A DNA stretch of 64,000 nt, taken from CAYSCW01 sp964449165. GTDB lineage: Bacteria; Acidobacteriota; Aminicenantia; Aminicenantales; Aminicenantaceae. This document shows, in pieces, positions 49,288 to 58,202 of the stretch. Under the pieces are notes generated by a model. That model was given only the letters and a program-made list of their open reading frames with translations, was not told the origin of the DNA and did no database searches. The stretch spans positions 127,719 to 191,718 of the forward strand of contig CAYVAT010000002.1 in the NCBI GenBank assembly GCA_964449165.1, read 5' to 3'. The stretch's first letter is position 1, and every line of letters starts with the position of its first letter. The position numbers and the translations under genes were made by a program.

Positions 49288-50034
49288 TTAATGTTTTTCT
49301 TCATGGGCCACGGCCCCTGCAATGTAAATACAGGACAGAAGGACAAACACAAAAGCCTGAATGATGGAGGTGAAGATAGCTACAGCCATGAAGGGAAGGG
49401 GGAGAAAGAAAGGAATGATGGAGGCGATAATCAGGATGAGCAGTTCTTCGGCAAATATGTTTCCGAAGAGTCGAATAGAGAGAGATACAGGACGGGAGAA
49501 ATGGCTGATGATTTCAATAGGAAGCAGAAGTGGAGCAAGGAGTGGAATGGGCCCGGTAAAATGACCAAGATATTTAAGAAAACCCTGGGATTTGATTCCC
49601 TGCCAGTGGTAGTAGACAAAGACCACCAGGGCGCAACCAGCGGTTGTATTCAGTTTGCTGGTGGGGGCCATAAATCCAGGAACGAGCCCGAGGAGATTAC
49701 AGAAAAGGATGAAAAGACCGATGGTGGCGACCATGGGCAGATATTTCTTTCCTTCTTCCCCGATAATATCTACTAGAAGACTCTCGAAGGTTTCGATGAT
49801 GAGCTCGAGTGTACTCTGGAGCTTGGTGGGAACAAGGTGTCGCCTGCGAGACGCAAGTCCCAGAAAGAGGACGAGAAGAAAGGAGACGATGAGGCACATC
49901 ACTATATAATCAGGAATGAGGTTTTCTGGATTTTTGACTTCGATTCCCACCAGGCCAAGAAGGAAAGCGAGAGATTTTCCGAAGATTTTATTGAAGAGTT
50001 CAACGATGAATAAGCTGTGTTCTAGCCTTTCCAT
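49288..50034 (-). CDS. atpB: ATP synthase subunit a
   Basis: Stator channel subunit of Fo, 248 residues with about six transmembrane helices. The essential arginine is in RPVSLSIRLFGNIFAEELL; NLLGLVPGFMAPTSKLNTTA and the C-terminal FTSIIQAFVFVLLSCIYIAG are typical. It follows the subunit I-like gene with a 13-base overlap and precedes atpE. Confidence 0.96.
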   Translation of the reverse strand: MERLEHSLFIVELFNKIFGKSLAFLLGLVGIEVKNPENLIPDYIVMCLIVSFLLVLFLGLASRRRHLVPTKLQSTLELIIETFESLLVDIIGEEGKKYLPMVATIGLFILFCNLLGLVPGFMAPTSKLNTTAGCALVVFVYYHWQGIKSQGFLKYLGHFTGPIPLLAPLLLPIEIISHFSRPVSLSIRLFGNIFAEELLILIIASIIPFFLPLPFMAVAIFTSIIQAFVFVLLSCIYIAGAVAHEEKH

Positions 50035-50450
50035 TTTTTTATCTTAGCTAGTCCGAGAATACCCTCAACGAGAAAAACGGGAACGATCACCGAGAACCCG
50101 ATCATAAACGCAATAATTCTCTTTGAAAAGAAGATGATTATAATAAAAAAGATAGCAAGAATCAACAGAAGTCGCAGGCTGTAGAAGACGATCGAAGTCC
50201 TTATCGCTTTCTTTCTGTCAGGAATGAGAAATCGGGTGATGGATGCTTTTAGCCAGAAAAAGCTTAAAGCAGAGAGAGCTCCTCCAGCAAAGATGAAAAA
50301 AGAGGTGAACTCGCCAAAAAAGATGAGTGAGGCACAAGATATGAAAAATGCAAGGAGGAGGATTTCGCCAGGAATTCGCCTCAGTATCTTTTCTTCATCG
50401 GGGACAGCTCCCTTTTCAAGAGGGAGACTTACCCCCTTTTTCTTAAACAT
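50022..50450 (-). CDS. atpI: ATP synthase subunit I-like membrane protein
   Basis: A 142-residue protein with four hydrophobic segments (ILLLAFFISCASLIFFG, FFIFAGGALSALSFFWLKA, LRLLLILAIFFIIIIFF, IAFMIGFSVIVPVFLVEGI), the AtpI-type layout with a polar N-terminus. AtpI proteins help c-ring assembly or stability. Assignment rests on topology and position between atpZ and atpB (8- and 13-base overlaps), as sequence conservation is low. Confidence 0.75.
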   Translation of the reverse strand: MFKKKGVSLPLEKGAVPDEEKILRRIPGEILLLAFFISCASLIFFGEFTSFFIFAGGALSALSFFWLKASITRFLIPDRKKAIRTSIVFYSLRLLLILAIFFIIIIFFSKRIIAFMIGFSVIVPVFLVEGILGLAKIKKWKG

Positions 50451-50667
50451 CTTTATATTTGCTCAAGCCCCTTAATAGACTGTAGAATCCGGAGACTACG
50501 CCGAGAATAGTGAACAGGAGAAGTAGCCAGGGCTGGGTTCCAAAGAGTTTGTCCAAGAAGTAACCGGCAAACAATCCCACTGCAATTGAAGAGGGCAGCA
50601 TAAGCACCAGAGAAGCCAGCTCAATAATTTTCCTGGTGTTGAATTTTAAAGGACTCTTGATGGTCAT
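50443..50667 (-). CDS. atpZ: AtpZ-like protein
   Basis: A 74-residue protein with two transmembrane helices and the AtpZ signature AGYFLDKLFGTQPWLLLLFT, LGVVSGFYSLLRG. AtpZ/AtpI pairs are reported to form an ion channel or assembly factor for ATP synthase. It starts by a 4-base overlap (ATGA) with the O-antigen ligase-like gene and ends 8 bases inside the atpI-like gene. Confidence 0.85.
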   Translation of the reverse strand: MTIKSPLKFNTRKIIELASLVLMLPSSIAVGLFAGYFLDKLFGTQPWLLLLFTILGVVSGFYSLLRGLSKYKDV

Positions 50668-52712
50668 TTGGTTGCTCTTTTAAATTGGATTTTCCCTAAA
50701 GCTACCCCCAAGTCTCTAGAGTCTGGTACTCCTCTGGATTTAAAAGGGTTCCAGGTTCTTGAAACTTGAATAAGTAAGAGGACTTCTCTGTTTACTTCAT
50801 CCTGGACATGATAGGTGAACGTGTTCCATCCTCCCTCCTTGAGAATAACTTGGTCCAGGACTTTCTTTTTTTTGAAGAAGTCCTCGACTAACAAGATTTT
50901 AACCTTGACTGGATTTCTCTCTATATCAGGATGCGAAGCATGCAGAGTGATTTCCATGACAGGCTTTTCGATCTTTATCGTCAAACCAGCGAAGCGTTTT
51001 GTCCAGCGGAATTCTCTTCCATCCCTTGTTATCTCTTTCTTGTAGAGACCAAAATTTTGTTGGATTTGGAATTGCTCCGTCCGCCTCTTCAAGGAAAGAG
51101 AATGAGTGGAGTTCCACAGATGGACTCCAAGGAAAAAGGCAAGGAGGAGAGAAGCTGCGATTGTGGCCCTTTTGCTGAAAAGGCTTCCCTTCATCTCATC
51201 TTTTTTGACCCATCGAAAAGAGAAGATGAGCGAGACCAACAGCCAGAATGTATACTTGACTTCGAAGCTCCCGATATAGGTGTGAACGAAAAATTGGAGA
51301 AAGAGACAAAAAATTCCGCAGGAAAGCCCTATAGGAATATATCTCCACCTGTAGCGAGAAAAAGATACTCCCAGGCCCTTTCTCATTTGTTTAAAGATCT
51401 CCCAAAAGATCCACAGGGAGAAAACAAGAGCCACTATTCCCATCTCCGAACCTACATGAAGAAAATAATTCTCTGCTGAATCTGTCCATGTTTTGTAAGG
51501 GCTTTGATACATAAGCGCATAATTGGGAAGTTCGATGATGTAAGCCCCCACTCCTACTCCTGAGAAAGGATAGTGTTTCATCATCAGAAAAGCCATTCTC
51601 CACTGACTGTGCCACCGGATACGGATAGCCTCTTCCAAGCCGCCATAGGGGTACTCTCTTTGGGTCAACCGTTTGTATGCTTCTGAATCCTTAAAGGAGA
51701 TGAGAAAAAGCAGCAGGGCTGCCGCCACAAGAATAAGAATGATCACAGAGGTGATGACTTTTTTCAAAGACAGTCCTTTTAGCCTTCTCCAGACCGCCGC
51801 TTTTCTGAGCGCCAATATCCAGAAGAGAAGAAGGGAGAGAAAAACGGCAGCCAGGCCGCTTTTTGAACCGGTCTGGGGGAGAATGAGCAGACCCCAGAGG
51901 AGAAGAAGGAGGGAGAGGAGACGGAGGATACCTTTGAAAGCCAAGGCGGCTGCCAGAATGAGAGGGAGGAGTATGGACAGATAGGCTCCGAAAGAAAGAG
52001 GATTCTTGAAGGTCGCGTTGATAAGAGATTCATTGATCCGCATGGGTGTGTTTCCGAATCCTTGATCTTGAAGATGCTGATAGGAGCCGGCCATGAGAGC
52101 GATGGATGTGCTGATGAGCAAGACAACTAGAATTCGCTTTATATCTTCCCTTGTTTCTATGGTATTGAGGAGGATAAAAAAGAAGGTAAAGCCGGTGAGG
52201 TAGTTGAGCGAAAGAAAAATAACGCTCATCATGGCCCCGCCAGCGGTTACACCGTGTACATTGGAGGCGAGCTCGTAGACATGATCGGATAAGAAGGGGA
52301 AGAAATTGGCATATCTTAGAAGAGTGATGACTGCTGAAATAAGGATCATCAGGGAGAAGAGGACCATGGGCCGGAAGACAGACAACTTAAGGAAAGGCTT
52401 TGAGGGATAAAGGGCATGATGAACCAGCCAGCCAAGGAGATAGAACAGGAAGAGGACCAAAGACGTGGGCGCATGGGGGATGTTTTCAAAGATGCGGAAA
52501 AAATAGGGAAGACTGTTAATCAGAGGGAAAGAGAGGATAAAAAAAAGCGTTCCTGTACGCACCTTGACTGCGGTCAGGACAAAGGCAAAAAGGAGGATGG
52601 GCAAGAGGGCCGTCTGAAAAGGTTTGACCAAGGGAACGTATATTAAATAAAAGTAGTAGATGCCAACGGCAAGAATCAGAGCGGTCAACAGGAAGGTGAT
52701 CTGCTTTCTCAT
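50664..52712 (-). CDS. O-antigen ligase-like (Wzy_C) membrane protein with a C-terminal soluble domain
   Basis: 682 residues from the ATG that starts with a membrane helix (MRKQITFLLTALILAVGIYY); the frame is open further upstream into repeat copy 3 but those residues look non-coding. About twelve hydrophobic helices fill residues 1-520. TGSKSGLAAVFLSLLLF and the periplasmic loop HYPFSGVGVGAYIIELPNYA, followed by TDSAENYFLHVGSEMGIVAL, are the ligase/polymerase motifs (conserved His in the last). Residues 525-682 form a soluble, beta-rich domain. Acts on lipid-linked sugar chains, either ligating or polymerising them. Coupled to atpZ by 4 bases. Confidence 0.85.
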   Translation of the reverse strand: MRKQITFLLTALILAVGIYYFYLIYVPLVKPFQTALLPILLFAFVLTAVKVRTGTLFFILSFPLINSLPYFFRIFENIPHAPTSLVLFLFYLLGWLVHHALYPSKPFLKLSVFRPMVLFSLMILISAVITLLRYANFFPFLSDHVYELASNVHGVTAGGAMMSVIFLSLNYLTGFTFFFILLNTIETREDIKRILVVLLISTSIALMAGSYQHLQDQGFGNTPMRINESLINATFKNPLSFGAYLSILLPLILAAALAFKGILRLLSLLLLLWGLLILPQTGSKSGLAAVFLSLLLFWILALRKAAVWRRLKGLSLKKVITSVIILILVAAALLLFLISFKDSEAYKRLTQREYPYGGLEEAIRIRWHSQWRMAFLMMKHYPFSGVGVGAYIIELPNYALMYQSPYKTWTDSAENYFLHVGSEMGIVALVFSLWIFWEIFKQMRKGLGVSFSRYRWRYIPIGLSCGIFCLFLQFFVHTYIGSFEVKYTFWLLVSLIFSFRWVKKDEMKGSLFSKRATIAASLLLAFFLGVHLWNSTHSLSLKRRTEQFQIQQNFGLYKKEITRDGREFRWTKRFAGLTIKIEKPVMEITLHASHPDIERNPVKVKILLVEDFFKKKKVLDQVILKEGGWNTFTYHVQDEVNREVLLLIQVSRTWNPFKSRGVPDSRDLGVALGKIQFKRATK

Positions 52713-52732
52713 CGGATTTGAGGAGTGGTGGT

Positions 52733-52804
52733 GCGGGTTTCCATACCTCCTTGCCAAAGACCCTCCCACCCTCCACCATGGGCTTCGGAGGGACGGAAAC
52801 CCGC
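52733..52804 (+). repeat. Intergenic hairpin repeat, copy 3
   Basis: GCGGGTTTCC (52733-52742) pairs with GGAAACCCGC (52795-52804), and CCTCC with GGAGG inside. The loop has GCCAAAGACCCTCCCACCC and CCACCATGGGCTTC, matching copies 1 and 2 apart from one inserted A and point changes. The outer stem differs from copy 1 (GGCGGTTCC) with compensating changes on both arms. The 25-base upstream box of copies 1 and 2 is absent. It lies 20 bases before the O-antigen ligase-like gene (minus strand), so its complement could be in that gene's leader. Confidence 0.85.
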
Positions 52805-52955
52805 GCTGCTAGAGATCGCTTTTATCATCATATGCTTTCACGAGAAAAAGATGCTTATGTTCAATCAGGAAAATTCTCTTAGAGTTGTAAAGAACCACAA
52901 CCAGTCTCTTTTTATGGGATTATCAGAGAGATTTGAGCAATGCTTTCCCTCTCCA

Positions 52956-54041
52956 TCATTCATCCGGAGCCTGTCTCTTTTTTCTGGAGAACAAGTTGTA
53001 ATAATCCAGATAATGAAGGAGGAGGAAGCCGATAAGACAGACAAGAAGGAACGACAGTAACCTGAGCCGAGTTTGGATGAAGTTAAACAGGACTCCTACG
53101 GTTGAGAAGAGGAAGGAGATGAAGATCAGCAGCAATGTTGTCTTAGTTTCAGAGAAACCCTTCTTTAAAAAGCGATAATGGAAATGATCTGTGTCTCCGA
53201 TGAAGATATTTTGTTTCCTGGAGACTCTTCTGATGATGGTGACCAGAGTTTCCAGGATGGGGAGGAATAGAATGATGATGGGAATCATCAATGCCATAGC
53301 CAGGGAGACCTTTCGATGAATCTTGGCCATGGAGATAACGGCGAGGATGAAGCCTATCACCATACTCCCCGAGTCTCCAAGATAGATTTTAGCCTTGGGG
53401 AAATTAAAAGGATAAAATCCTACCATGGCTCCCAGTAAAACTGCGATAATCACCACAACGTGGTATTGAGAAGAGAGCAAGGCCAGGATTCCTAAAGAGA
53501 GAGCTGCAAAGAACGACACTCCTACTGCCAGGCCGTCAAGGCCATCCATGATGTTTGCGGCGTTGGTGATGCCCACCACCCACAAGATGGTCAACAGGAA
53601 GGAGAGTAAGTAAAACCCTAAACTCTTAGTTCCCATGAAGGGGATGCTGATTTCTGCGATTTTAAATCCGCCGAAATAGATCAGGATGGCGGCGATGACC
53701 TGAAAAAAGAATTTTATAATGGCATCTGCACCCTTGAGGTCGTCGTATATCCCCAAAATAAATATGACAAAGGTCGCAATGAAGAAAAGACTGTAGCTGG
53801 CTTTTTCATCGATAGCAGTGAAAATGTGGCTGAACGCGATGCGCATGACGAGAAGGGAGAAAAACATGGAGATAACGATAACAATTCCTCCCATTCGTGG
53901 AATTTTCTTTTCTTTGAAGTCTAGTTCTTTTTGTTGGTTGAAGTCTTTTTTGATGGAGGATGATTTCAGCAAGAAAAAAGACAAGAGAAATGAGAGAAGG
54001 CCCGGAAGAAAGAAGGCGATGATGATTCCTGATGCTTCCAT
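52956..54041 (-). CDS. Undecaprenyl-phosphate sugar-1-phosphate transferase (WecA/TagO/MraY family)
   Basis: Integral membrane enzyme that moves a UDP-sugar phosphate (typically GlcNAc-1-P) to undecaprenyl phosphate, starting O-antigen or other glycan synthesis. The 361-residue protein has about ten helices and the family motifs KKIPRMGGIVIV, FILGIYDDLKGAD (DD), TNAANIMDGLDGLAVGVSFF, KIYLGDSGSMVIGF and GDTDHFHYRFLKKGFSE (HxH-type loop). The HFHYR loop and the absence of MraY-specific sequence favour WecA/TagO over MraY. No Shine-Dalgarno sequence before the ATG; a promoter with a short leader lies just upstream. Confidence 0.9.
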   Translation of the reverse strand: MEASGIIIAFFLPGLLSFLLSFFLLKSSSIKKDFNQQKELDFKEKKIPRMGGIVIVISMFFSLLVMRIAFSHIFTAIDEKASYSLFFIATFVIFILGIYDDLKGADAIIKFFFQVIAAILIYFGGFKIAEISIPFMGTKSLGFYLLSFLLTILWVVGITNAANIMDGLDGLAVGVSFFAALSLGILALLSSQYHVVVIIAVLLGAMVGFYPFNFPKAKIYLGDSGSMVIGFILAVISMAKIHRKVSLAMALMIPIIILFLPILETLVTIIRRVSRKQNIFIGDTDHFHYRFLKKGFSETKTTLLLIFISFLFSTVGVLFNFIQTRLRLLSFLLVCLIGFLLLHYLDYYNLFSRKKRQAPDE

Positions 54042-54056
54042 GGTGGTCTTTACATC

Positions 54057-54085
54057 ATTCTATTTTGCCTGGAAGAAATCTTCAA
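54057..54085 (-). promoter_or_regulatory. Putative promoter of the WecA-like gene
   Basis: Minus strand TTGAAG (54080-54085), 17-base spacer, TAGAAT (54057-54062), 15 bases before the ATG; expected leader about 8 bases and no Shine-Dalgarno sequence. Confidence 0.45.
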
Positions 54086-54119
54086 GCAAAACACGCAGCC
54101 TCGCATCATTTTTAAGGTT

Positions 54120-54695
54120 TCAAAACTCAAATCCCAAAGCTATCCCGAAACCTGCCCCTCCGATGTCAATCTTTACTTCAGCCGGTTTTATTTCGCAGTA
54201 GTGGTAGCTGACATAGGCATCAATTATAAAATGTTTGATAAATTTTTTTAACCCCTTTATTTTCTTGTATCCTCCAATCCTTGCCGAAAGGCCCAATCGA
54301 CCATCATCCACTTTGCCGATAGGATTCTTTTCTTGGAAAAGAAAGTAGCAGAAGCCTGCCCCTGCGTAGAGGTGAAGTCCTTTCTTAAGGAAGACATATC
54401 TTAAGTGAGCACCAAGAGGAAGAATTTTTATCTGTGTTTTTTCCCCGGTGAAAGTCAGTCTTCCCGATTTGTAAAAATATCGGGCCTCCAGATGGAACTC
54501 TATATTTTTCCAGATGGCTCTCCCGATATCAAGACCAACTTCCCCCCCAGGGCCGTAGATGTCTCTGAATGCTTTTTCCGATGGGAAGAAATAACTTCCG
54601 CTGATTTCCAACCGGGCGATCTCTGCCTTCATCATTGAGGGAAGCAGAAGAAAGCTGATAACAGCTAAGATCAGTCTCTTTCTTGTGCTTTTCAT
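54120..54695 (-). CDS. Outer-membrane beta-barrel protein
   Basis: 191 residues with a signal peptide (ILAVISFLLLPSMMKAE) and then alternating polar/hydrophobic strands typical of an eight-stranded OmpX/OmpA-type barrel (FHLEARYFYKSGRLTFTGEK, LYAGAGFCYFLF), ending in a C-terminal phenylalanine (ALGFEF) as recognised by the BAM machinery. No peptidoglycan-binding domain. It starts 1 base after the preceding propeller/SGNH gene and is probably co-transcribed. Specific function unknown. Confidence 0.8.
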   Translation of the reverse strand: MKSTRKRLILAVISFLLLPSMMKAEIARLEISGSYFFPSEKAFRDIYGPGGEVGLDIGRAIWKNIEFHLEARYFYKSGRLTFTGEKTQIKILPLGAHLRYVFLKKGLHLYAGAGFCYFLFQEKNPIGKVDDGRLGLSARIGGYKKIKGLKKFIKHFIIDAYVSYHYCEIKPAEVKIDIGGAGFGIALGFEF

Positions 54696-54696
54696 C

Positions 54697-57600
54697 CTAT
54701 CTCACATCTATCACAGCAGGGTCGCTTTCCCTGCCAAATTCATCTTGAGCTCTCAATTCATACCTGTATGATCTGTCTTTTTCAACCTTTCGGTGCCAGT
54801 ATTTGAAGGTCTGTGCATCTGTCTCATCTAATAAAGTTCTCCCTCCGTCCTCTAAAAGATAAATCTTATATTTTTGGATAAATTTATTCTGAGGATTGAC
54901 ATCCCAAGTCAAGACATTGATATATTCGATTTGAGATAAAGATCTATTTTCTCTTTTTTCTCCGCTGAAATTCGAGGGTGGAAAGAGGAGAGGGAATTGG
55001 ATGTAGAGGGAGACATTCAAGTTTTGAGAGCTGTTTGAGCTATCAGGGGCAGTTATGGTGATTTGAGCTTGATTGAGCTCCTCGGTAAGTCCGGAGATAT
55101 CCACGGTAACTTCGATGAAATCCCACTCTCCTGAAGAATCCCCACTGTCGGGGGAGACGCTTATCCAGTCCTTATCCACGCTGATTTGATAATCTAGTTT
55201 TCCCTCTCCAGAATTTTTTATTTTAAATCCTTGTGATGGAGGGTTAGCCTCCCCGGCAACAGCTCGAAAAGAGAGGGAAGATTTGTTCAGACTGATTTCC
55301 GGACCATAGACAGTCAAATGGACCGCGATTACCTGGGGGCTGTTGGAGGCATTCTCAGCAGTAATCATCAGCTGCCCTTGATAGCTTCCTCTAGAGATGT
55401 TGGAGATATCTACTGAGACTTTGATCTCATCCCATTCTCCATCAGACTCTCCGCTTGCAGGCGAGACACTTAGCCACGCTTTATTGTCACTGATTTGATA
55501 TTTGAGCGTTCCCTTCCCTGAGTTTCTTATTTTAAATGCCTTTGACGGAGGATTTGATTCTCCCTTTGTTCCTTCAAAGGAAAAGGAAGCTGTGTCGAGC
55601 TCGACAATCGGACCGGAAACGGTCAAGTTGACTGTGAGTACTTGAAGACCGTCTGGTATGTCCTCAGCCGATATGGATACCTGACCCTGATAATTGCCCT
55701 GAGAGAGGTTTGAAATGTTTACCGAGACTTCGATTTCATCCCATTCCCCCTCTGACTCTCCGCTTGTAGGCGAGACGCTTAGCCACGCTTTATTGTCACT
55801 GATTTGATATTTGAGGGTTTCCTCTCCTGAGTTTCTTATTTTAAATATTTTTGACGGAGGATTTGATTCTCCCTTTATTCCTTCAAAAGAAAGCGAGTAG
55901 GTGTTCAGTTCGATAATCGGGCTGGCGATGTTCAGGTTGATCGTGACCACTCGGGGACTGTTAGGGGCGTATTCAGCAGTGATGGTTACGTGGCCTTGGT
56001 GGTTTCCCCAGGACAAATTGGAAATATCCACCGTAACTTCGATTTCATCCCATTCCCTTCTCGCGTCTCCGCTTGTAGGCGAGACATTTATCCAGTCTTG
56101 ATCGACTCTGATTTGATAATTGAGCTTTCCTGCCCCTGAGTTACTTATTTTGAAAACCTGGGCTGGAGGGTTTGATCCTCCAATTTTTGCTTCAAAGGAA
56201 AGGGAGGTGGGATCAATATCTATAGAAGGAAAGGTATCGACAAGATCCTCATACCAAGTCTTAGCCATCAGTTGGTAACCTTGCTCATTAGGATGTGTTG
56301 CATCACTGTAGAGAACACCTGAATGGATACCGCCAAAAGCTTGAAATTGGTCGACAAAATGGATGTTGAGCTCAGAGACTATGAATTTAATCTTTTCATT
56401 GAGGTCCAATACTCTTTCTTCTATCATTCCTTCCCAGGGAGCTTTCGGAATTAAAGAGGCTAAAAAGACAGCCATTCCCAACTGAAGAGCTCTTTCAGCC
56501 ATTTTCTTCAAGTTGAAAGCTGCTGTATCCATGGAGATCGTTTCATCTTTAACGTCATTTATGCCTTCCATAAGAAATAGTGTTTGCGCTAGCTCTTCGT
56601 TTATTACAGAATTGATACGGCTTAAACCTGCTGATGTTTTTTCATTTGCCACGCCACGATTTACGACCTGGCTATCTTTTATATTCTCATCGATCAGGGT
56701 CTCTAATCGTGGAATATATCCTTTCTCAGGAGCTGGCATATTATTTATGACTCCATACGTGATGCTGTCGCCAAAGCCGACGTATTTGTCTTCATCCAAG
56801 GCAAGAATTTGAGGGGAGTGGATATTTCCCTCCTTTATGAAGAAGGGCTCATACAATTCATAAAAATGAAGCAATCTGGCTCTTATTTCTGATTCAATTT
56901 CCCATACAACTCCAATTCTATTATCCAGAGAAACGATTTTCAGGGAGTTAACTTCACTTTTTTCCTCGGAAATAATGACCTCGGAGGTCCATCTCTCATC
57001 CATCCTGTAAGTTAAACAGACTTCATTCTTCTCATCTTGAGATTTTTGCCACACAACAACAGGAATTGTGCCTAAAAACATAGAGATGCAGGGAGAGGTA
57101 TCAGCAATATTGTGGTTGTTGGTGATTTTTTTTTCCTCTGTCCATCTATTTCCATCCCAGTATGAATAATACAATTCGTAGTCATCTCCATCATATGCGC
57201 TCCATACGACATGAGGAAAACCATTAAAATCTAGAGAGATGGAAGGATTGATATGGGGAACACCAGAATCTTGATTCAGGCTTAAAGGCCTGATCCATCT
57301 TTGACCATCGAAGTAAGTGTACAAGATTTCATCATGGTTTTGGAGCGGCCCAACCCAGAATATCCATATTTTTTCTGTCCCATCGATGACAATTTGAGGA
57401 CTAAGAGCTGAGGAAGTCAAGGAAGAATTTATCTCCCATGTTTGACCTGTGTTTAAATTTTTAACCAGGACAAGGTATTTTTTCTGGAAATAATTGATCC
57501 ACACCACCCAGAGATCGTTTCCATAGGTAAAATCTATGCAGGGTGAAAAATTGAATCCTTCCCGATTGCTTGTTACCCTTGTTGGATGGACTAATTTTTT

Positions 57601-57972
57601 ATTTCTTAGCTGAGCTACGTAGATATCACTTTTTCCAGATTCTCTCTCTTCCCAGGCTATCCATGTTTTCCCTGCTTTATCTTTTTTAACCCGAACAAAA
57701 TTGACATGATGGGTATATTCGACCTCTTGGGCAGCAACCCTTTCAGCAGTGTCTCTCTTTTCTGCCCTAGATATGCCTATTCTTCCATTTGAATTGATAT
57801 AAACAACGTTCAGGCGCCCCTGGTGATCGAAGTAGGGAAAACCTTCTTTTCCTGGGATAGAGATAATATTTCTTTCCGCGAACTGGCTTCCACTCAATGT
57901 TGAGAAGAGCAAGATGAAAACTGTTATAATCCATACCCTGAAGAGGTAAAAATTTTTCCCAACCTCTTTCAT
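54697..57972 (-). CDS. Secreted beta-propeller / SGNH hydrolase / four BACON-like repeats / FN3 protein
   Basis: About 1091 residues from the ATG preceded by GAGG (an upstream ATG is open, but this one starts the signal peptide FYLFRVWIITVFILLFSTLS). Residues 30-390 hold propeller-like repeats (VVWSAYDGDDYELYYSYWDG, VVVWQKSQDEKNEVCLTY). Residues 395-580 form an SGNH/GDSL esterase: GFGDSITYG (Ser), the LMEGINDVK block (Asn) and YSDATHPNEQGY (Asp, His). About 584-990 are four tandem BACON-like domains (SNPPSKIFKIRNSG ... AWLSVSPTSGES), then an FN3 domain to the end. BACON modules often bind glycans or mucin. Likely a surface or secreted carbohydrate esterase; substrate unknown. Confidence 0.88.
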   Translation of the reverse strand: MKEVGKNFYLFRVWIITVFILLFSTLSGSQFAERNIISIPGKEGFPYFDHQGRLNVVYINSNGRIGISRAEKRDTAERVAAQEVEYTHHVNFVRVKKDKAGKTWIAWEERESGKSDIYVAQLRNKKLVHPTRVTSNREGFNFSPCIDFTYGNDLWVVWINYFQKKYLVLVKNLNTGQTWEINSSLTSSALSPQIVIDGTEKIWIFWVGPLQNHDEILYTYFDGQRWIRPLSLNQDSGVPHINPSISLDFNGFPHVVWSAYDGDDYELYYSYWDGNRWTEEKKITNNHNIADTSPCISMFLGTIPVVVWQKSQDEKNEVCLTYRMDERWTSEVIISEEKSEVNSLKIVSLDNRIGVVWEIESEIRARLLHFYELYEPFFIKEGNIHSPQILALDEDKYVGFGDSITYGVINNMPAPEKGYIPRLETLIDENIKDSQVVNRGVANEKTSAGLSRINSVINEELAQTLFLMEGINDVKDETISMDTAAFNLKKMAERALQLGMAVFLASLIPKAPWEGMIEERVLDLNEKIKFIVSELNIHFVDQFQAFGGIHSGVLYSDATHPNEQGYQLMAKTWYEDLVDTFPSIDIDPTSLSFEAKIGGSNPPAQVFKISNSGAGKLNYQIRVDQDWINVSPTSGDARREWDEIEVTVDISNLSWGNHQGHVTITAEYAPNSPRVVTINLNIASPIIELNTYSLSFEGIKGESNPPSKIFKIRNSGEETLKYQISDNKAWLSVSPTSGESEGEWDEIEVSVNISNLSQGNYQGQVSISAEDIPDGLQVLTVNLTVSGPIVELDTASFSFEGTKGESNPPSKAFKIRNSGKGTLKYQISDNKAWLSVSPASGESDGEWDEIKVSVDISNISRGSYQGQLMITAENASNSPQVIAVHLTVYGPEISLNKSSLSFRAVAGEANPPSQGFKIKNSGEGKLDYQISVDKDWISVSPDSGDSSGEWDFIEVTVDISGLTEELNQAQITITAPDSSNSSQNLNVSLYIQFPLLFPPSNFSGEKRENRSLSQIEYINVLTWDVNPQNKFIQKYKIYLLEDGGRTLLDETDAQTFKYWHRKVEKDRSYRYELRAQDEFGRESDPAVIDVR
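54990..56220 (-). repeat. Four tandem ~300-base coding repeats (BACON-like domains)
   Basis: In-frame repeats of about 100 codons within the SGNH gene. The middle two are nearly identical over long stretches (55435-55590 and 55735-55890), including NSG, LKYQISDNKAWLSVSP and GEWDEI, indicating recent duplication or gene conversion. The outer copies are more diverged. Confidence 0.85.
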
Positions 57973-58059
57973 TCCTTCCTCATCCTTGATGGCACTCATT
58001 ACTCTTTCTGACAATCACAGATTCGACTGAAAGAGCGAGCTTTCTGCCGGAATTAGCTG

Positions 58060-58088
58060 ATTTTAAAAAGATTCCTTTGATTTGTCAA
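58060..58088 (-). promoter_or_regulatory. Promoter of the propeller/SGNH gene
   Basis: Minus strand TTGACA (58083-58088), 17-base spacer, TAAAAT (58060-58065); predicted leader about 80 bases with a good Shine-Dalgarno sequence before the start. Confidence 0.65.
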
Positions 58089-58137
58089 TCTAAGAAATAG
58101 GAGTGGTGATAGGATGCATCTCTTGATTCCGGTTATA

Positions 58138-58166
58138 TTGACTTAATATTTGCTATTTTATAGGAT
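58138..58166 (+). promoter_or_regulatory. Putative promoter of the YfhO-like gene
   Basis: TTGACT (58138-58143), 17-base spacer, TAGGAT (58161-58166), divergent from the SGNH promoter. The start would be near 58173, just before the TTG (58185) and ATG (58203) candidates. Confidence 0.5.
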
Positions 58167-58202
58167 TAAAAACAATTTATAGTTTTGAATATTGCGCAAA
58201 TC

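Noticed and set aside
52725..53060. Plus-strand open frame spanning repeat copy 3 and the end of the WecA-like gene
   Set aside because: Its sequence is a palindromic repeat plus antisense of a real gene; coding is unlikely.
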